A DNA stretch of 62,595 nucleotides from assembly GCA_027575765.1 (NCBI GenBank), contig JANBPT010000168.1:1-62595 (forward strand). Direction: 5' to 3'. A program made the position numbers and the translations under genes. This stretch comes from Tieghemiomyces parasiticus. Its lineage: Eukaryota; Kickxellomycota; Dimargaritomycetes; Dimargaritales; Dimargaritaceae. The notes below the pieces were generated by a model. That model was not told the DNA's origin. It did no database searches and worked only from the letters and a program-made list of their open reading frames with translations. Positions 43,967 to 57,640 of this stretch are shown here, in pieces (position 1 is the stretch's first letter; each line of letters opens with the position of its first letter).

Positions 43967-45851
43967 TCAAACAGATAGATGTGGGGTGATCGCATCCAAT
44001 GGGGCCCAGGCTGAAAGGGCACGGCCGGGCGTGACGTTGAACTTGCAGAGAGGACACCGCGCTGAACGTTTGGTCAGCCATTCGTCCACGCAGTCAACGT
44101 GGAAAGCGTGCTGGCACGAGAGGTGGCGCAACATTTCGCCGGGCGTGAACGGATCCTCGCATACGGGGCACTGCGGTGAACCGACGAGACGACGTTGCCG
44201 CAGGTTCTGCATGACACTCTCGTAGGTGACGGTCTTTTCCTTGCACCGAGGACGGCTAATGAGTGGGGTGGGCCGTATAGAGCGACCAAACTGCCCGTTC
44301 TTGGGGGGGTTACTCGCCTGGGAGCGTGTCCCGGATAGTCGGCGGGGCGAGATGGAATCGGTGCTAACCGGAAGGGCGCTCACTTGGTAGTTGCCACTGG
44401 ACCTATTACCAGAACCCTGATCACCTGCTCTACCGTTTGTAGCCAATGTAAAGTCTAAGCCCTTCCCCCCACTGCAGCGCCGTGCGACCGATTCAGCAGT
44501 ATCTAATACTGTTTCGGACGGTCGCAAGGTCCCCTCTTCAGTTATGTGCGGACGTACTCCGCGGGGGAGTACCGTGGGGCCATCCGAGTCTGATCGGGTT
44601 GATCGGAAGGCATGGATAAGCTCACAACCATCACCGCCCCGGTTTTCCCATTCATAATCATCGTCGCTGTCACTATCCTCGTCACTGGACGTGGCAAGGG
44701 CGTCGTGGCACATTCGGAACCGCTGAATGGCAAATTCGGTACAAAAGAGGAGCTGGCCAGCCATAGTCTCGGTGTAATTGATGAGGGGGACCATGGTGAG
44801 CAGGTCATCACTGAGCGGCGGGGCCCGGGTCGACAGGGCCGATTTGGCCAGGAGCATCTGGGTCTTAATTAGGCGACGATTGAGACGCGCTTCCCGCAAG
44901 GTTTTCTCTTCTCGCTTCTTAGTAAGCTGTTTCCTCCGCAGGAAGAACAGTGGGACGACTGGTGACATGGGTATGGCGTGTATAGAAATGAGTATTGCAG
45001 TCATCGACCGGAAGGTACTAAAGAATACAGACCCTGCAGGAGTGGGTAGTTTCGACGTCATCAACAATCTATAGTAGCGGAAAAGTGGCAAGGGTAAAAC
45101 AGCTGGGAACAAGGCAACTCGTGTAAGATATCAAGCCAGACTTACCAATGAAGGATATAATGACGATCGGAACCACAATCCCGATGATTAACGTTACGTT
45201 TGAACCAAGACCGGATGAGGTGCTACTTTGCATGATCCCCCCATACTGGAGGCGTGTCCAAGCCCTGTAGTAGCTGGGGCCGTTCGGGGCCTGGTTGGCA
45301 CCGCCGTCGCCGTCCGCCGTGGTATTATTGTTAGGGTCCCTCTGGAACATGTTTAATTGGTCAGCTAGATCCTTGCAGCTTCCGTGGTCAATTAGGTACC
45401 ATGAAAAGGCGACATCATCCCTATCCAGGACTATGCGATCGTAACTGTCTGACGGTGAGCTGGGGCAGATGATGCCGGCCTTGATACGTGGACGTTGGAT
45501 GGCCTTGGTGAGGCGTCGGATTTCGTCGTAGCTGGACGCCGTAATCGCTACTATGTGGTCGGCGCTATCGAGAAGGGCAGGCCAGTTGCCGATATCGTAC
45601 TGAAAAAGGATACCCTCCGTGTTCGCCGGGCGGTTGGTTATCGTAGTACGGCCTCTTAGCTCCTGGTTGGTCATCACGGCACTGGTGGTCAGGTTAGCGG
45701 TGACGTCGAAGGTAACGGGGTCTAGGGAGACATGGTCGTTCGCGATAGTCAGTACCCCTCCGTTGATGCCGAGGGCGCCTATAAAAAACAAGTTTACGCA
45801 TAGGAAGAACCGGGGAAGGCCCCGACTGCTACCGAGGCCCGGTGGCTGCAT
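43967..45851 (-). CDS. Membrane-anchored RING-H2 E3 ubiquitin ligase
   Basis: Two exons (45851-45146 and 44958-43967) joined in phase 1 give 565 residues. The N-terminus is a signal peptide (FFLCVNLFFIGALG core). A lumenal domain of about 180 residues follows, containing potential N-glycosylation sites, in the position of a PA domain in PA-TM-RING proteins. The acceptor I chose (TCACCAG) is the one that fuses IIGIVVPIVIISFI to VVPLFFLRRKQ. This makes a single clean transmembrane helix at about 218-242 with a basic stop-transfer. The cytosolic part is acidic, then Ser-rich. It ends with a RING-H2: C499, C502, C517, H519, H522, C525, C537, C540. The topology is like RNF13/Goliath-type ligases that work on endosomal or vacuolar membranes. 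The RING is certain; the PA assignment is inference. Confidence 0.82.
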
Positions 45852-48437
45852 GATGAGTGGATATACACGAATTATGCTAGAGGAGAGTCGTGTCTGACGC
45901 AAAGACAAACTGCTAGTAGCCTAGGTTAATTAAATGGAGGGGGTAGATATGAATACGGCAGGGCCTTGGGTCCCAATAAAAATATGGTAACAGCGCTGGT
46001 AGAATTCTACTAGCTGAGACCCGGGTGGAGAATGGAACGAATGAAGCGGGATAGAGATTATCGGTCGATTTGGGGAGTAGCGGAAAGCAAAGGTGTGTCT
46101 ATGGCAGGGTGGGTGCAGGTTTCTATATATCGAAGCGATCTAAACCCTGGCTTCACTGGGCACGGAAGTAGGGTTCAGGGCCTATGTAGCGCTGCTTGCG
46201 CTCGAGGGGTGTGACCTGCTAAGCATCCGTTTCCACGGTCCATATTTGGGGATTGGGCTCCACCTGGTATACAGTCCGTTCACCGGCCGATCGGTGGGAC
46301 ATGGTGGGTGGCAACCTGGCACGACAGGTGGTTTTCCTTTGGCCCTGCCGTTACTCTTGCTCCGGAAACAGTTGCCAATGGGCCCGTTTTGTGTACGAGC
46401 CCCTATATTGCCATCCCGATTAGGGCTAACCACGGCGGTGGCAGGCGAAGGCCCTGTGATCAAGTTATCTTGCTATCGCAGGGTCAGCATCTAACCTACT
46501 GGGTGTCGAAGAGTCGGGGTGGGTCACCAGCCATGACACATTGTAGACAAGGATCGTCCGACAGACGGGGTATGCCCAGTGGTTCCCATGGGAACGTGGA
46601 GGCATAAGAAAATACCGCGGATCCAACTGCCACAGCTGAACTCCCTGATGTGTAAAGCCTACTGATGCAGAGTTACGAAAGGCGTTTGAAATAGGAGGCG
46701 AATGAATGTACTGGCTGCTTTTAATCGAATATTTATGACCGTCCTAGATTTAGAGGAGCCTTTAGCGAATATAGCCATTAAAATGCAGGGGGAAAAGGGA
46801 GGCTATAAAGCTCGGAAAGACAGGAGACAGCTTTAGAGTGAAGGGCTCTGCGAAGCCTACCCTTCTTGAACTCCGCATTGGAGGTTAGACTCGAGGCCTA
46901 AATATATAAATATATTTCCTTCGTTAGTGATAGTATCATTCTTCCCCAGTACTTCTAAAAGTACCCGCAAGTTTCAATGGCCACCTCCTCCCCGCAGCAC
47001 TGCGTTTCAGGATTGCGTCTCAATTCACTCTAGAGGTAATAGGATAAAGCATACCACGGTCTGTGTCTGTCCCTGCCTATACCTCTCCCTGATCCCCCTA
47101 CCCATAGTTGCGAAATATCTTTCGGGGAATGACTGGGCCTGTAAAGGAACGTAGCGTCCGGCGGTATGTTTGATTAGGAGTATACTTGGCAAGGGTGTCA
47201 TCTGGCGACGTGGTCACACGAACTGCCCGTAGACAGCTAGGTCCGAGATAAGCTTGCCGGTCCAGAGCCATGTCGATTACCTTTCCCCAGCTTAATTATT
47301 GACTGATTGCCGTCGAACTGGTATCCGGAGTACTCCGGTATACCCAAGGGTAAGGCCAGAGTCGTTCTGTAGTCCCCCTCTCTCTGTTCTGACCAAGGTG
47401 GGCCTATTAACCACCCTATCTACGGTGTCGAGTACCTACAGCCGATATCCAGTTTCACGTTTGTCGTGCCAGTAACCGCAGTCCATAGAATCACCGACCG
47501 ATTTTACGAGTCATTATATTCTCCAGCCATGCCGCGGACGACGGGTCCTACCGGGAATTCTCCTAGATAAAATAGCCAGCCCCTTATCCTCCACTGCTCT
47601 CACAGCCGCATCAATATCTAATATTTATCCCGAGTACATACAAGTCATTAGTTTCCCGGGGTCCAGTCTTCAATCTCAAACACGGTGCTTGTGCCCCAAC
47701 GGTTTGATAATGTGTGTGCCTACCCGTGGCCAGCGTCATGCGTTTTGGCAAGGAGTAACTTGATGCAGTATGCACAGTGTAAGTGAAACCATAAACACGG
47801 CAGGTACGGTGGCGGGAGTACTACTGAATTCAATTGCCAGCACCCAATTACACACCTGGTAAATGGCACCACCTTCACAGATGCCATTATGGGCACTCGC
47901 CCACAATGGTGATATGGACAACGTTTCCCACACGGGCCCCTTCAGAGGCTCTAAAGGAATCCCTAGGGAGGGGTTTGTCATTGACCAAGTAGAGCAGCAC
48001 GCAATACCAGCGTTGATAATTTCCCAAGCCGCTATAAACATGCCAATCTGGTGTCCTCCGGGTACCAGCCTCAAAGTCCTAACGGCGATAGCCGGTGTAA
48101 TTGACCCGATGGCTGAGGAGTGACGTCTGCTTCATGGGATTGCCAAATGTAGGCTACCGTCGAACGGTATAAAGTTGCAGCGAAGCCGCCGGTACCTTGG
48201 TCAATTAAAGTGCCTGCGCCTAATTAGTCACCAACCCCCTTGTCCAAGCTGCTCTTTCCCACCCCGCTATCGCTTTTAATTGGCAGAACCCCGCTGGCCC
48301 CTAGCGTATCTTAATATCCACGTCTCGTCTCACTTACTGGTCCGACGTCACCGTACCAGTCGTCCGCTCGCCGCTGGCCCCGCCTCCCTTTACCCAGTGG
48401 TCCTAAAACGCCCCTGTCTCTCGCGTCTTTGCCAACG
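45852..48437. other. Intergenic between RING ligase and HIS1 genes
   Basis: About 2.6 kb between divergent start codons. No gene was supported. A TATAAA at 48168-48173 lies 265 bp before the HIS1 ATG and could be its TATA box if the leader is long. Confidence 0.45.
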
Positions 48438-49457
48438 ATGCCTGTTCCCGTACCTATTCCTAACCAAATTGCCCCCTTCCACGAATCCCTCACCGCCATG
48501 GACCTCTTTTCCGAACTCAACGACCGTCTGCTCTTCGCCGTGCCCAAGAAGGGCCGTCTGCACGAGGTATGCCTGGAGTTTCTGGCCGGCGCCGATATCC
48601 AGTTCCACCGCAAGCCGCGCCACGACATTGCCCTGGTTAAGAATCTGCCCATGGCCCTGGTCTTCTTGCCGGCCGCCGACATTGCCAAATACGTTGGACG
48701 GGGCGGAGTCGACTTGGGTATCACCGGTCGTGACATCATCGCCGAATCTGGCTACGACGCCACCAGCTCGACGGTGACGGAAGGCGACGGCAAGACCGGC
48801 GACATCCGCGAGGTCCTCCCGCTCCACTTTGGCCGCTGCCGCCTCATGGTCCAGACACCGATCCGGTCGGGTATCGCCGACCCACGAGACCTGATTGGCA
48901 AACGGGTGGTGACCAGTTTTGAAGGGCTGGCTCAGACCTACTTCCGTCGGCTGGAGGCCGAGCAGGCCGGGGTGCCGCTTGCTGAGTACACCGCACCGCT
49001 GCGCACCACGATCGAGTTCGTGAGCGGCAGCGTGGAGGCTGCCTGCGCCTTAGGCCTGGCCGATGGAATCGTGGACCTGGTAGAGTCCGGGGAGACCATG
49101 CGGGCTGCTGGGTTGCAGGCGATCGCCACCATCGTGGAGTCCGAGGCTGTCCTGATCGCCAACCAGCGTTCTCGGTTCCCTGACCTCGTGGCCAAGATCC
49201 ACGCCCGTATCGAAGGCGTAATTGCCTCCCGCAAGTACGTCTACATCAACTATAATGTCGAGCGTGGCCTCCTCGACCAGGCCAAGGTGATCACTCCCGG
49301 CCGCCTCGCCCCCACCGTCAATGCCCTGATCGACAGCGACGGTGTGGCCGTCAGCGCCATGGTGCTCACGGCCGATGTGGCGGAGGTCATGGATCAGCTC
49401 AAGGCCATCGGCGCAACCGATGTCATGGTCTTTAATATTTCCAACTGCCGTGTATAA
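48438..49457 (+). CDS. HIS1: ATP phosphoribosyltransferase, first step of histidine synthesis
   Basis: Intronless, 339 residues from the first ATG; the frame opens nine bases earlier at a TTG. The enzyme condenses ATP and PRPP to phosphoribosyl-ATP, the committed and feedback-regulated step of histidine synthesis in the cytosol. Visible blocks are LLFAVPKKGRLHEVCLEFL at the start of the catalytic domain and GGVDLGITGRDIIAE. Next comes the PRPP-binding stretch EFVSGSVEAACALGLADGIVDLVESG, ending in GETMRAAGL. The C-terminal ACT-like regulatory domain (from about residue 255, KYVYINYNVERG to the end) marks the long, histidine-inhibited form. All core motifs are intact. With argininosuccinate lyase, this is the second amino-acid biosynthetic gene in the window, but 30 kb away. 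Confidence 0.96.
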   Translation: MPVPVPIPNQIAPFHESLTAMDLFSELNDRLLFAVPKKGRLHEVCLEFLAGADIQFHRKPRHDIALVKNLPMALVFLPAADIAKYVGRGGVDLGITGRDIIAESGYDATSSTVTEGDGKTGDIREVLPLHFGRCRLMVQTPIRSGIADPRDLIGKRVVTSFEGLAQTYFRRLEAEQAGVPLAEYTAPLRTTIEFVSGSVEAACALGLADGIVDLVESGETMRAAGLQAIATIVESEAVLIANQRSRFPDLVAKIHARIEGVIASRKYVYINYNVERGLLDQAKVITPGRLAPTVNALIDSDGVAVSAMVLTADVAEVMDQLKAIGATDVMVFNISNCRV

Positions 49458-49884
49458 GGCTTCCGGACCACCAAGTAGCTGGGTTTTCAGACCTTTGCAG
49501 CCTCTTGCCGGTGCCGGTAGTTAGAATTACCGATTGGTTTGTAGGCAAGCCGTTAGATTCCTTGTTCTCTGTTAGTAAGTTAGTCCGATGGCAGTCCTGA
49601 CTCGTAAGAATCAAATTCTGCGCAAACCTCCCTCCCCCGAGTACACAGTGGTATATATATATATGGAGATTGAATTGTGAGGATTGGCCCGCAGTTCCGG
49701 GTCGTGAGGTGTAATTGTTCTAATTAGGAAAGGGATATAGAGAGAAAGTAACTATCAACATGATCGACGGCAGTAGAGGGAAGAGACAATGGCCGGAATG
49801 CAACCGTAGAGTAAGGGGCCATGGTATAATAATGTGAAGTGGGGGGGGGGGTAGCGGCGCGAGTTGGCTGTAGTGAGACCACGT
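49458..49884. other. Intergenic, convergent 3' ends
   Basis: Spacer between HIS1 and MCM3. It contains a short TA microsatellite near 49652-49664 and an 11-base G run (49841-49851). No gene was seen. Confidence 0.6.
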
Positions 49885-52694
<2,810 letters not shown>

Positions 52695-53637
52695 GGCGGA
52701 GTCAAAGGGCGGGGGTTAGGATGTTTGCCTCTAGGTTGGTGAAGGTAGTAGGGGAATCGGCTGGGTAGTCGGGATGAGAACGTATGGTACGGTGGGCGAT
52801 GGATGACAAGCTGGCGACGTTTAGTCGTAGTTAAGAGTATAAACACAGTGGTGTCGAGCAGCGTTGTTAACTGACGGAACAGAGGGGTTGGTGGTGGGCA
52901 GTTGTGAAAGAACCGCGGTGGACCACGGCAGGCAGCTAGACGAGCCGTAGGACAGGGGCAACGTAAACAAAAACAGGGAGGGGCGACTAAGGGTGGGTGT
53001 AGGCTCCTGGCTGCGCTCCAGCCCAGTGGCTCACCGTCGCCCCGTGGGATCATTTCTGTATGATTTCTGATGAGCGGGAACTTCCCATATTCGTGTTAGC
53101 TCAGAGCGAAGCTTGGGCAGTACGAGTGCCATTCGGTGAACCCGTAGCAGCGCCAGGAGTGCAAGGGTAAACAGAACCTGGGTGTCGTTCAATACCAACT
53201 GAGCGTTAAAAGTTGGTCACGTGAATTATAAACGGGTCGCCTCCCTTTCCGCTGGCAGAACCTCACACGGATCTGGTATGGCCGGCGTGGCGTTTCCCGC
53301 ACAAAAGGGAACAGTCGAAAGTTGTTACGTCTACTGTGAACCGTGACCTGCACCATTCGATAGCCCTTTCATTACTGATAAACGTAGTGTGCGTGGTTTG
53401 GGTGTGTGGGCCTTAGTTCTCGTTTGAAATTTAGGATGTTAAGCTCTCTATGTAGTAAAAGTTACCATTTAATACGCCCCTAAGCTTTATGTGGTGCTAG
53501 ACCCTGAAACTAGATGGATGGCTACTGGCGGCCTAGGACTCCACAATGGCTGGATGGTACATAATGATGGTCTACACCAAGCAGTGCACAAAAGAGAGAG
53601 ATCGAGATTGTTTACCATTGGTCTTGAAGCAATTATA
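52695..53637. other. Intergenic between MCM3 and mariner copy A
   Basis: Upstream region of MCM3. No gene was seen. A frame reaching into the 5' end of the transposon (from 53491) contains VLDPETRWM, which resembles part of a mariner transposase but is too short to claim. Confidence 0.4.
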
Positions 53638-53669
53638 GATGCCACAAAATACTGTGAGGATTTTAAGCG
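53638..53669 (+). repeat. 5' terminal inverted repeat of mariner copy A
   Basis: It matches the reverse complement of 54889-54920 with a few mismatches, including the shared block GTGAGGATTT. Confidence 0.8.
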
Positions 53670-53796
53670 GGAGGTCTCAGATAGCAGTGGTTTAGATAAA
53701 ACCTAGGAGAGTCAATGATGTCGAGTCGATTGGTATAAACCATTCCAGGATAAAACCATTTTTGACTTCACGTCTTGCTTCTTTTAACCATCTATC

Positions 53797-54831
53797 ATGT
53801 CTACTTTTCAAACCCCCTCCCCCACTCCACCCAAATAAACCAGGCGTGATGGGTCCTTATTTATAATTACTATCTGGAGGACTGCAAGGCAGATATTTTT
53901 AATGCTTTGACTACCACACTGGGTCCAGTTGCCTCTAGCCGCTCCACCATCTACAGTTGGCTGGCTCGCTTTCGCACAGGTCACCACTCTTTTGAAGCCG
54001 ACCCTTGTTCTGGCCGCCCATCAGATGACATTGGTGGATATTACGGGGATGTGATCCTGAGACGGCTGGGGGAAGACCCTTGACTTACTACTGAGCAGCT
54101 GGCCTGGGCCTGCCATACTTCCCCTAGCACCATGTGCAGAGTCCTGTACAGGGACCTGAGACTACATAGCTATTTCAATTGCTGGATCCCCCACAACCTC
54201 ACCGACGACCAGCGCCACAAGCGAGTGCATTTTGCCACCGAGTTCCTGGAGAATTTAAATGGAGCCAGTGACTACCTGCTGGACTCCATTGTCACAGGCA
54301 ATGGGATTTGGGTGTACCTTTGTAATCCCCCCTGCTGGCTCTAGTTGCTGGAGGTGGTGTCCTAAAGGTAGCCCAATCCCAACCGAGACCCACTGAGGCC
54401 ATGCCACACCTAAGGTAATTCTGACCATATATTTCACCAGGCGTGGCCTATTGCACCTGAGGGTCAAGCCCCCTGGTGTCAAGGTCTCCACCAAACTGTA
54501 TGTAGAGTATGGGCTGAAGCCCATGGTCCAGGCCTGGGTGGAGGCACGTGGAAGTCTGGACCATCACCCCCTGCGGCTTCACCATGATAATGCACCACCG
54601 CATCGTGCTGCAGCTACTAAGACCTACATTTCCGCCTCTAAACTCAAACTTCCGCCAGCCCCTCCTTACAGTCCTGATCTTGCCCCCTGCGACTTCTGGC
54701 TGTTTGGGAATATTAAACAGCGGCTGAGGGACAAGAAGTTCAGCACAGTGGAGGCGGTCGTGGACGCCTGGCAATTGCAGCTAGCCAGGCTCCAGCCAAT
54801 GACTATAGAGACTGTTTTGATAGATGGATAG
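53797..54831 (+). pseudogene. Mariner transposase pseudogene
   Basis: Decayed transposase inside copy A. It starts at an ATG at 53797 but meets a stop after about 13 codons. Homology resumes in another frame near 53876, is broken by TGA at about 54080 and ends at 54343. It resumes from 54451 with the HDN and SPDLAPCD catalytic blocks. It is not expected to make a working enzyme. Confidence 0.85.
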
Positions 54832-54888
54832 AAAGGGCTCGCCGAGTGGTACAGAGTAGTGGCAACTATATCGAATAAGCACCATTTG

Positions 54889-54920
54889 ACTTAGAAATCC
54901 TCACGATATTTGGTAGCATC
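54889..54920 (-). repeat. 3' terminal inverted repeat of mariner copy A
   Basis: Partner of the repeat at 53638-53669, followed directly by the TA at 54921-54922. Confidence 0.8.
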
Positions 54921-54922
54921 TA

Positions 54923-55632
54923 TATACCCAGACACGAGCTCATTCGTGACGATGTGGGGGGCGCCGTAGGAACCCACTAGCTCTATTGAATTTCTCCAGG
55001 CGATCGGCGATACAACGTACCCACCGGTTGCACCGGTTGTCGGTGAGATCGCAGAAGGCCCGGCGCTTGAGGTGAATACATAACCCCAGGTCCCTGCACC
55101 GGAAGCTAGGGAAAGCGTGACAGCCATGGGGCTTGTTGTTTGGAAGGCAGTCAAGGGAAAACCTTTAGCACTCTCGAGACTACGGTCCCATTGTATGCGC
55201 CAAGGTTGTCTGGTGAGCGGTCAGACAGGGGGGAGGGGTTATCTTCAAGGGAGTAGTGGACCCGTACGAAAGCGAGCTAGTCACCAGTTGATGGTGATGC
55301 GGCAAGGGGTATCCGAGTCCAGCATGGAAGTCAGTTCAGACAATATATTTATGTATATATTCTGCCTAACGGCGCTTTGACTATATATATAATCAGATAC
55401 CACTCATCACGGTTGGTACATTGGGGCTGGGTGGGGCGGGGGGAGGATGAGCTTTCAAAAGTCGACACGGGAGCAAGGCAAATATGGGAACTGTAAAGTG
55501 AGGAATGATCCTATTTTAAAATGGTATAGCCCATTCGATGCTTTGCCTTGGATACTGTTAGGTCCCGTATCCAGGCCTAATGGCTGAGATTTCAAGTTTC
55601 GCTTAACGCCAGAATTTAATACCCCGTATATA
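54923..55632 (-). mobile_element. Second mariner relic in opposite orientation (copy B)
   Basis: Reading the minus strand from about 55632, the sequence aligns with copy A from its 5' repeat (ATACGGGGTATTAAATTC in place of the A version) onward. It then passes through the leader (GGGCTATACCATTTTAAAAT) and the transposase N-terminus. Protein-like pieces, from different frames, are LPCWTRIPLAASPST, SLEDNPSPLSDRSPDN and LTDNRCNRWVRCIADRLEKF. The alignment stops at the IVTNEL stretch, equivalent to the first catalytic Asp region, exactly where copy A's 3' end begins. It is more diverged than A and has many stops. The second half is missing, or was displaced when copy A inserted. Confidence 0.75.
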
Positions 55633-55727
55633 GGTAATGAACAGAAAGGTGTCCATTGGTAAGGCGGGTCAAAACATCGAAACAAAAAAATACAATAAAA
55701 CAATGTAGGCATCCTTTAGCGATGCCT

Positions 55728-57640
55728 TTACTGGAGGGTAGTCGGTTCCGTCAGGACCTTGGAATCGTAGGTCAAAAAGTAGAGCTTATCATCGGTGCCA
55801 ATGTACACCGGGAGATCGTTTTGGAAGTAGGCGGTAGGCCTAACTTCCTCACACCTCTGGACGAGGTCCTTAAGTATTTCGGTACGTGGCTCCCAGCCCA
55901 GGTGCAGGCCCGAACCTTTCAGCTTGCATGCTTCATCATCTGAAAAACCGGTGTCCCACTTCAGGATTTCCCCAATGAAGCCAAGCTGCTCTGTACGGTC
56001 GGCGACGAGTATAGCGAGGACCTGGTCGTTCTTTTCGTAGGGATGGGGTGTAGTGCCCAAGGTTCGACTGGCTAAGTACCCATTGAGGTAATCAGGCATC
56101 CTCAATGCGACAAACGCGACCACTATCGACTGATGGATCACATTTCGTACTCTCTGATCGTAAAGGTTACCCGTAGCCTCAAAGGTTCGCCAGTTGAAAT
56201 ACTCCTGCATCTGATTCGTGACCTGCGCCAAAGTGGGTATTCTATCACCAAGTTCATGGGCATCAATGGTAGCGGCAATGGCGTTCTTGGTACCTTGGTG
56301 ATCGGTGAGGACTTCCATGAATTGGAGATGACTGGTTGGGATGGCTGAGCCTCGGCGAAGAATGTCCATCACCCCGTACCTACCAGGTTTGCTTACTAGG
56401 ACCTGTTGTAGGCTATTCAGATAAGGAAGGCGACCGAGACGCAGTGCCTGAGGGAAACGCAGGGCCAGGTTAGCCTCATCATTATGGTTGAATACATCGT
56501 CAAACTTGATCGGCCGAACGGCGTCGTTGATTTTGCGTAGCTCGGGGCGGAAGTCACATATGGCCCCCGATAGGAAGATATTCACGTTCCCAGCATTACC
56601 AATCACTGCTCTTGTGCCATTGAGGTAGGCCACGGTATTCCCGTCGTCCACAATCGTGACGCCCTCCACGGCCCTATCTTTTTCATCGGATGAGAGTGGG
56701 TAGGACGGATAAGACGACACTTGGGCGTTAGCGTAAACGTCGCCAAGCGGGGTAACACGGTACTTGTGTATAGTTCGATGTAAGACCTGCCGATAAAGGA
56801 TGGCCTCTACGAGGGGTTTCGCAACGGGCCAGATTGTGCCTTGCATGTACTCTTTGATCTCCCTGATGTCTTCGTCGCGGACCTCATTGTCGAGGTATTT
56901 GTTGCGAAGGGCCCGGTAGTCTTGATCACGTACGCGTTGCGAAAAGCGCAGTTCACGATCCAACCGTTCTCTATTGTCTTCGCCCGGCACAGGGGGGTTG
57001 CTCTGTAGCCAGTCGAAGTCGCTCTCTAAATCATTGTCTGCTATTTCATCGCTATCTAGTTCCTCATCGGTTCACCTAACATAGTCCGGAGGCGACTCGT
57101 GGTTGATCCATTCTTTGAACCACGATTCGGTGCGGCTCGCGATATCTTTGTTATGGGACTCAAGCTCCTAAGGGCAGCATAGGCCAGAGTGGAAGAGACA
57201 AGTTCGGTAGCATGACGAGGGAGAAAGGGGTTAGGAAAGCAAAAAATATTACAGGGCAATCCAAAAGGGCGCCTGTGTCGTCTGCAGGAAATACCAGGAG
57301 GTAGTGCACTACGGTATGTACCATCATTGGACGTGGACCACGGCGCTAGGATGGGAGGCTCGCCCCCGACTGCCCCTGTCCAGCGTCAGAGTGGTGCCGT
57401 TGGAATACCTACCTTACGAATTTCGTAGCCGGTCACAAAAGAAGGAGCCCCATTTTGGGGAATATCGAAGGCGCGGCCGAACTCTTCATTCTCCTAAACA
57501 GGTATATGCTCGCCAATTCTCGCTTAAATCTCATTGGGGAAATATTTATCCTTCCCCGGCCCTTGGGAACTGGGTGCGCCCGAAATGAGTTTCTGCTGAA
57601 GCGCCAGGGTCCCAAACGCGAAGAAAAGGGTGGATTTCAT
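55728..57640 (-). pseudogene. Secreted-protein-like gene with in-frame stops
   Basis: A coherent model runs 57640-57413 and 57167-55728, with a phase-0 intron (GTAGGT donor, CCCTTAG acceptor) and 556 codons in one frame. It opens with a signal peptide (MKSTLFFAFGTLALQQ). Codon-for-codon sense continues through three stops: TAA at 57526, TAG at 57496 and TGA at 57074. After the TGA there are 448 uninterrupted codons, acidic at first (TDEELDSDEIADNDLESDF), then a mixed alpha/beta region without recognised domains. Alternatives are that poorly matching introns remove the stops (for example a 54-nt GTGAAC...GAG intron over the TGA, or a weak GTTCCC donor before the first two), that the stops are sequencing errors, or that the gene is recently dead. 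I recognise no family. It lies next to mariner copy B. Confidence 0.5.

Larger units (their letters stand above)
53638..54920 (+). mobile_element. Mariner (D34D) transposon relic, near full length (copy A)
   Basis: About 1,283 bp bounded by imperfect inverted repeats of about 30 bp, beginning GATGCCACAAAATAC and ending, when read inward from the other end, GATGCTACCAAATAT. TA dinucleotides flank both ends, as expected for mariner target duplication. Transposase coding sequence is recognisable: WLARFRTGHHSFEADPCSGR, then IPHNLTDDQRHKRV. Further on come SIVTG followed by N where the first catalytic Asp would be, HHDNAPPH, and YSPDLAPCDFWLFGNIK. Between the last two catalytic Asp residues are exactly 34 residues, the mariner-family spacing. 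A TGA after GEDP, a stop in the N-terminal part, a frame change around 54343-54451 and the lost first Asp show that the copy is dead. Confidence 0.9.

Noticed and set aside
53491..53637. VLDPETRWM as a further mariner transposase fragment
   Set aside because: The match is too short, and no homology extends on either side.
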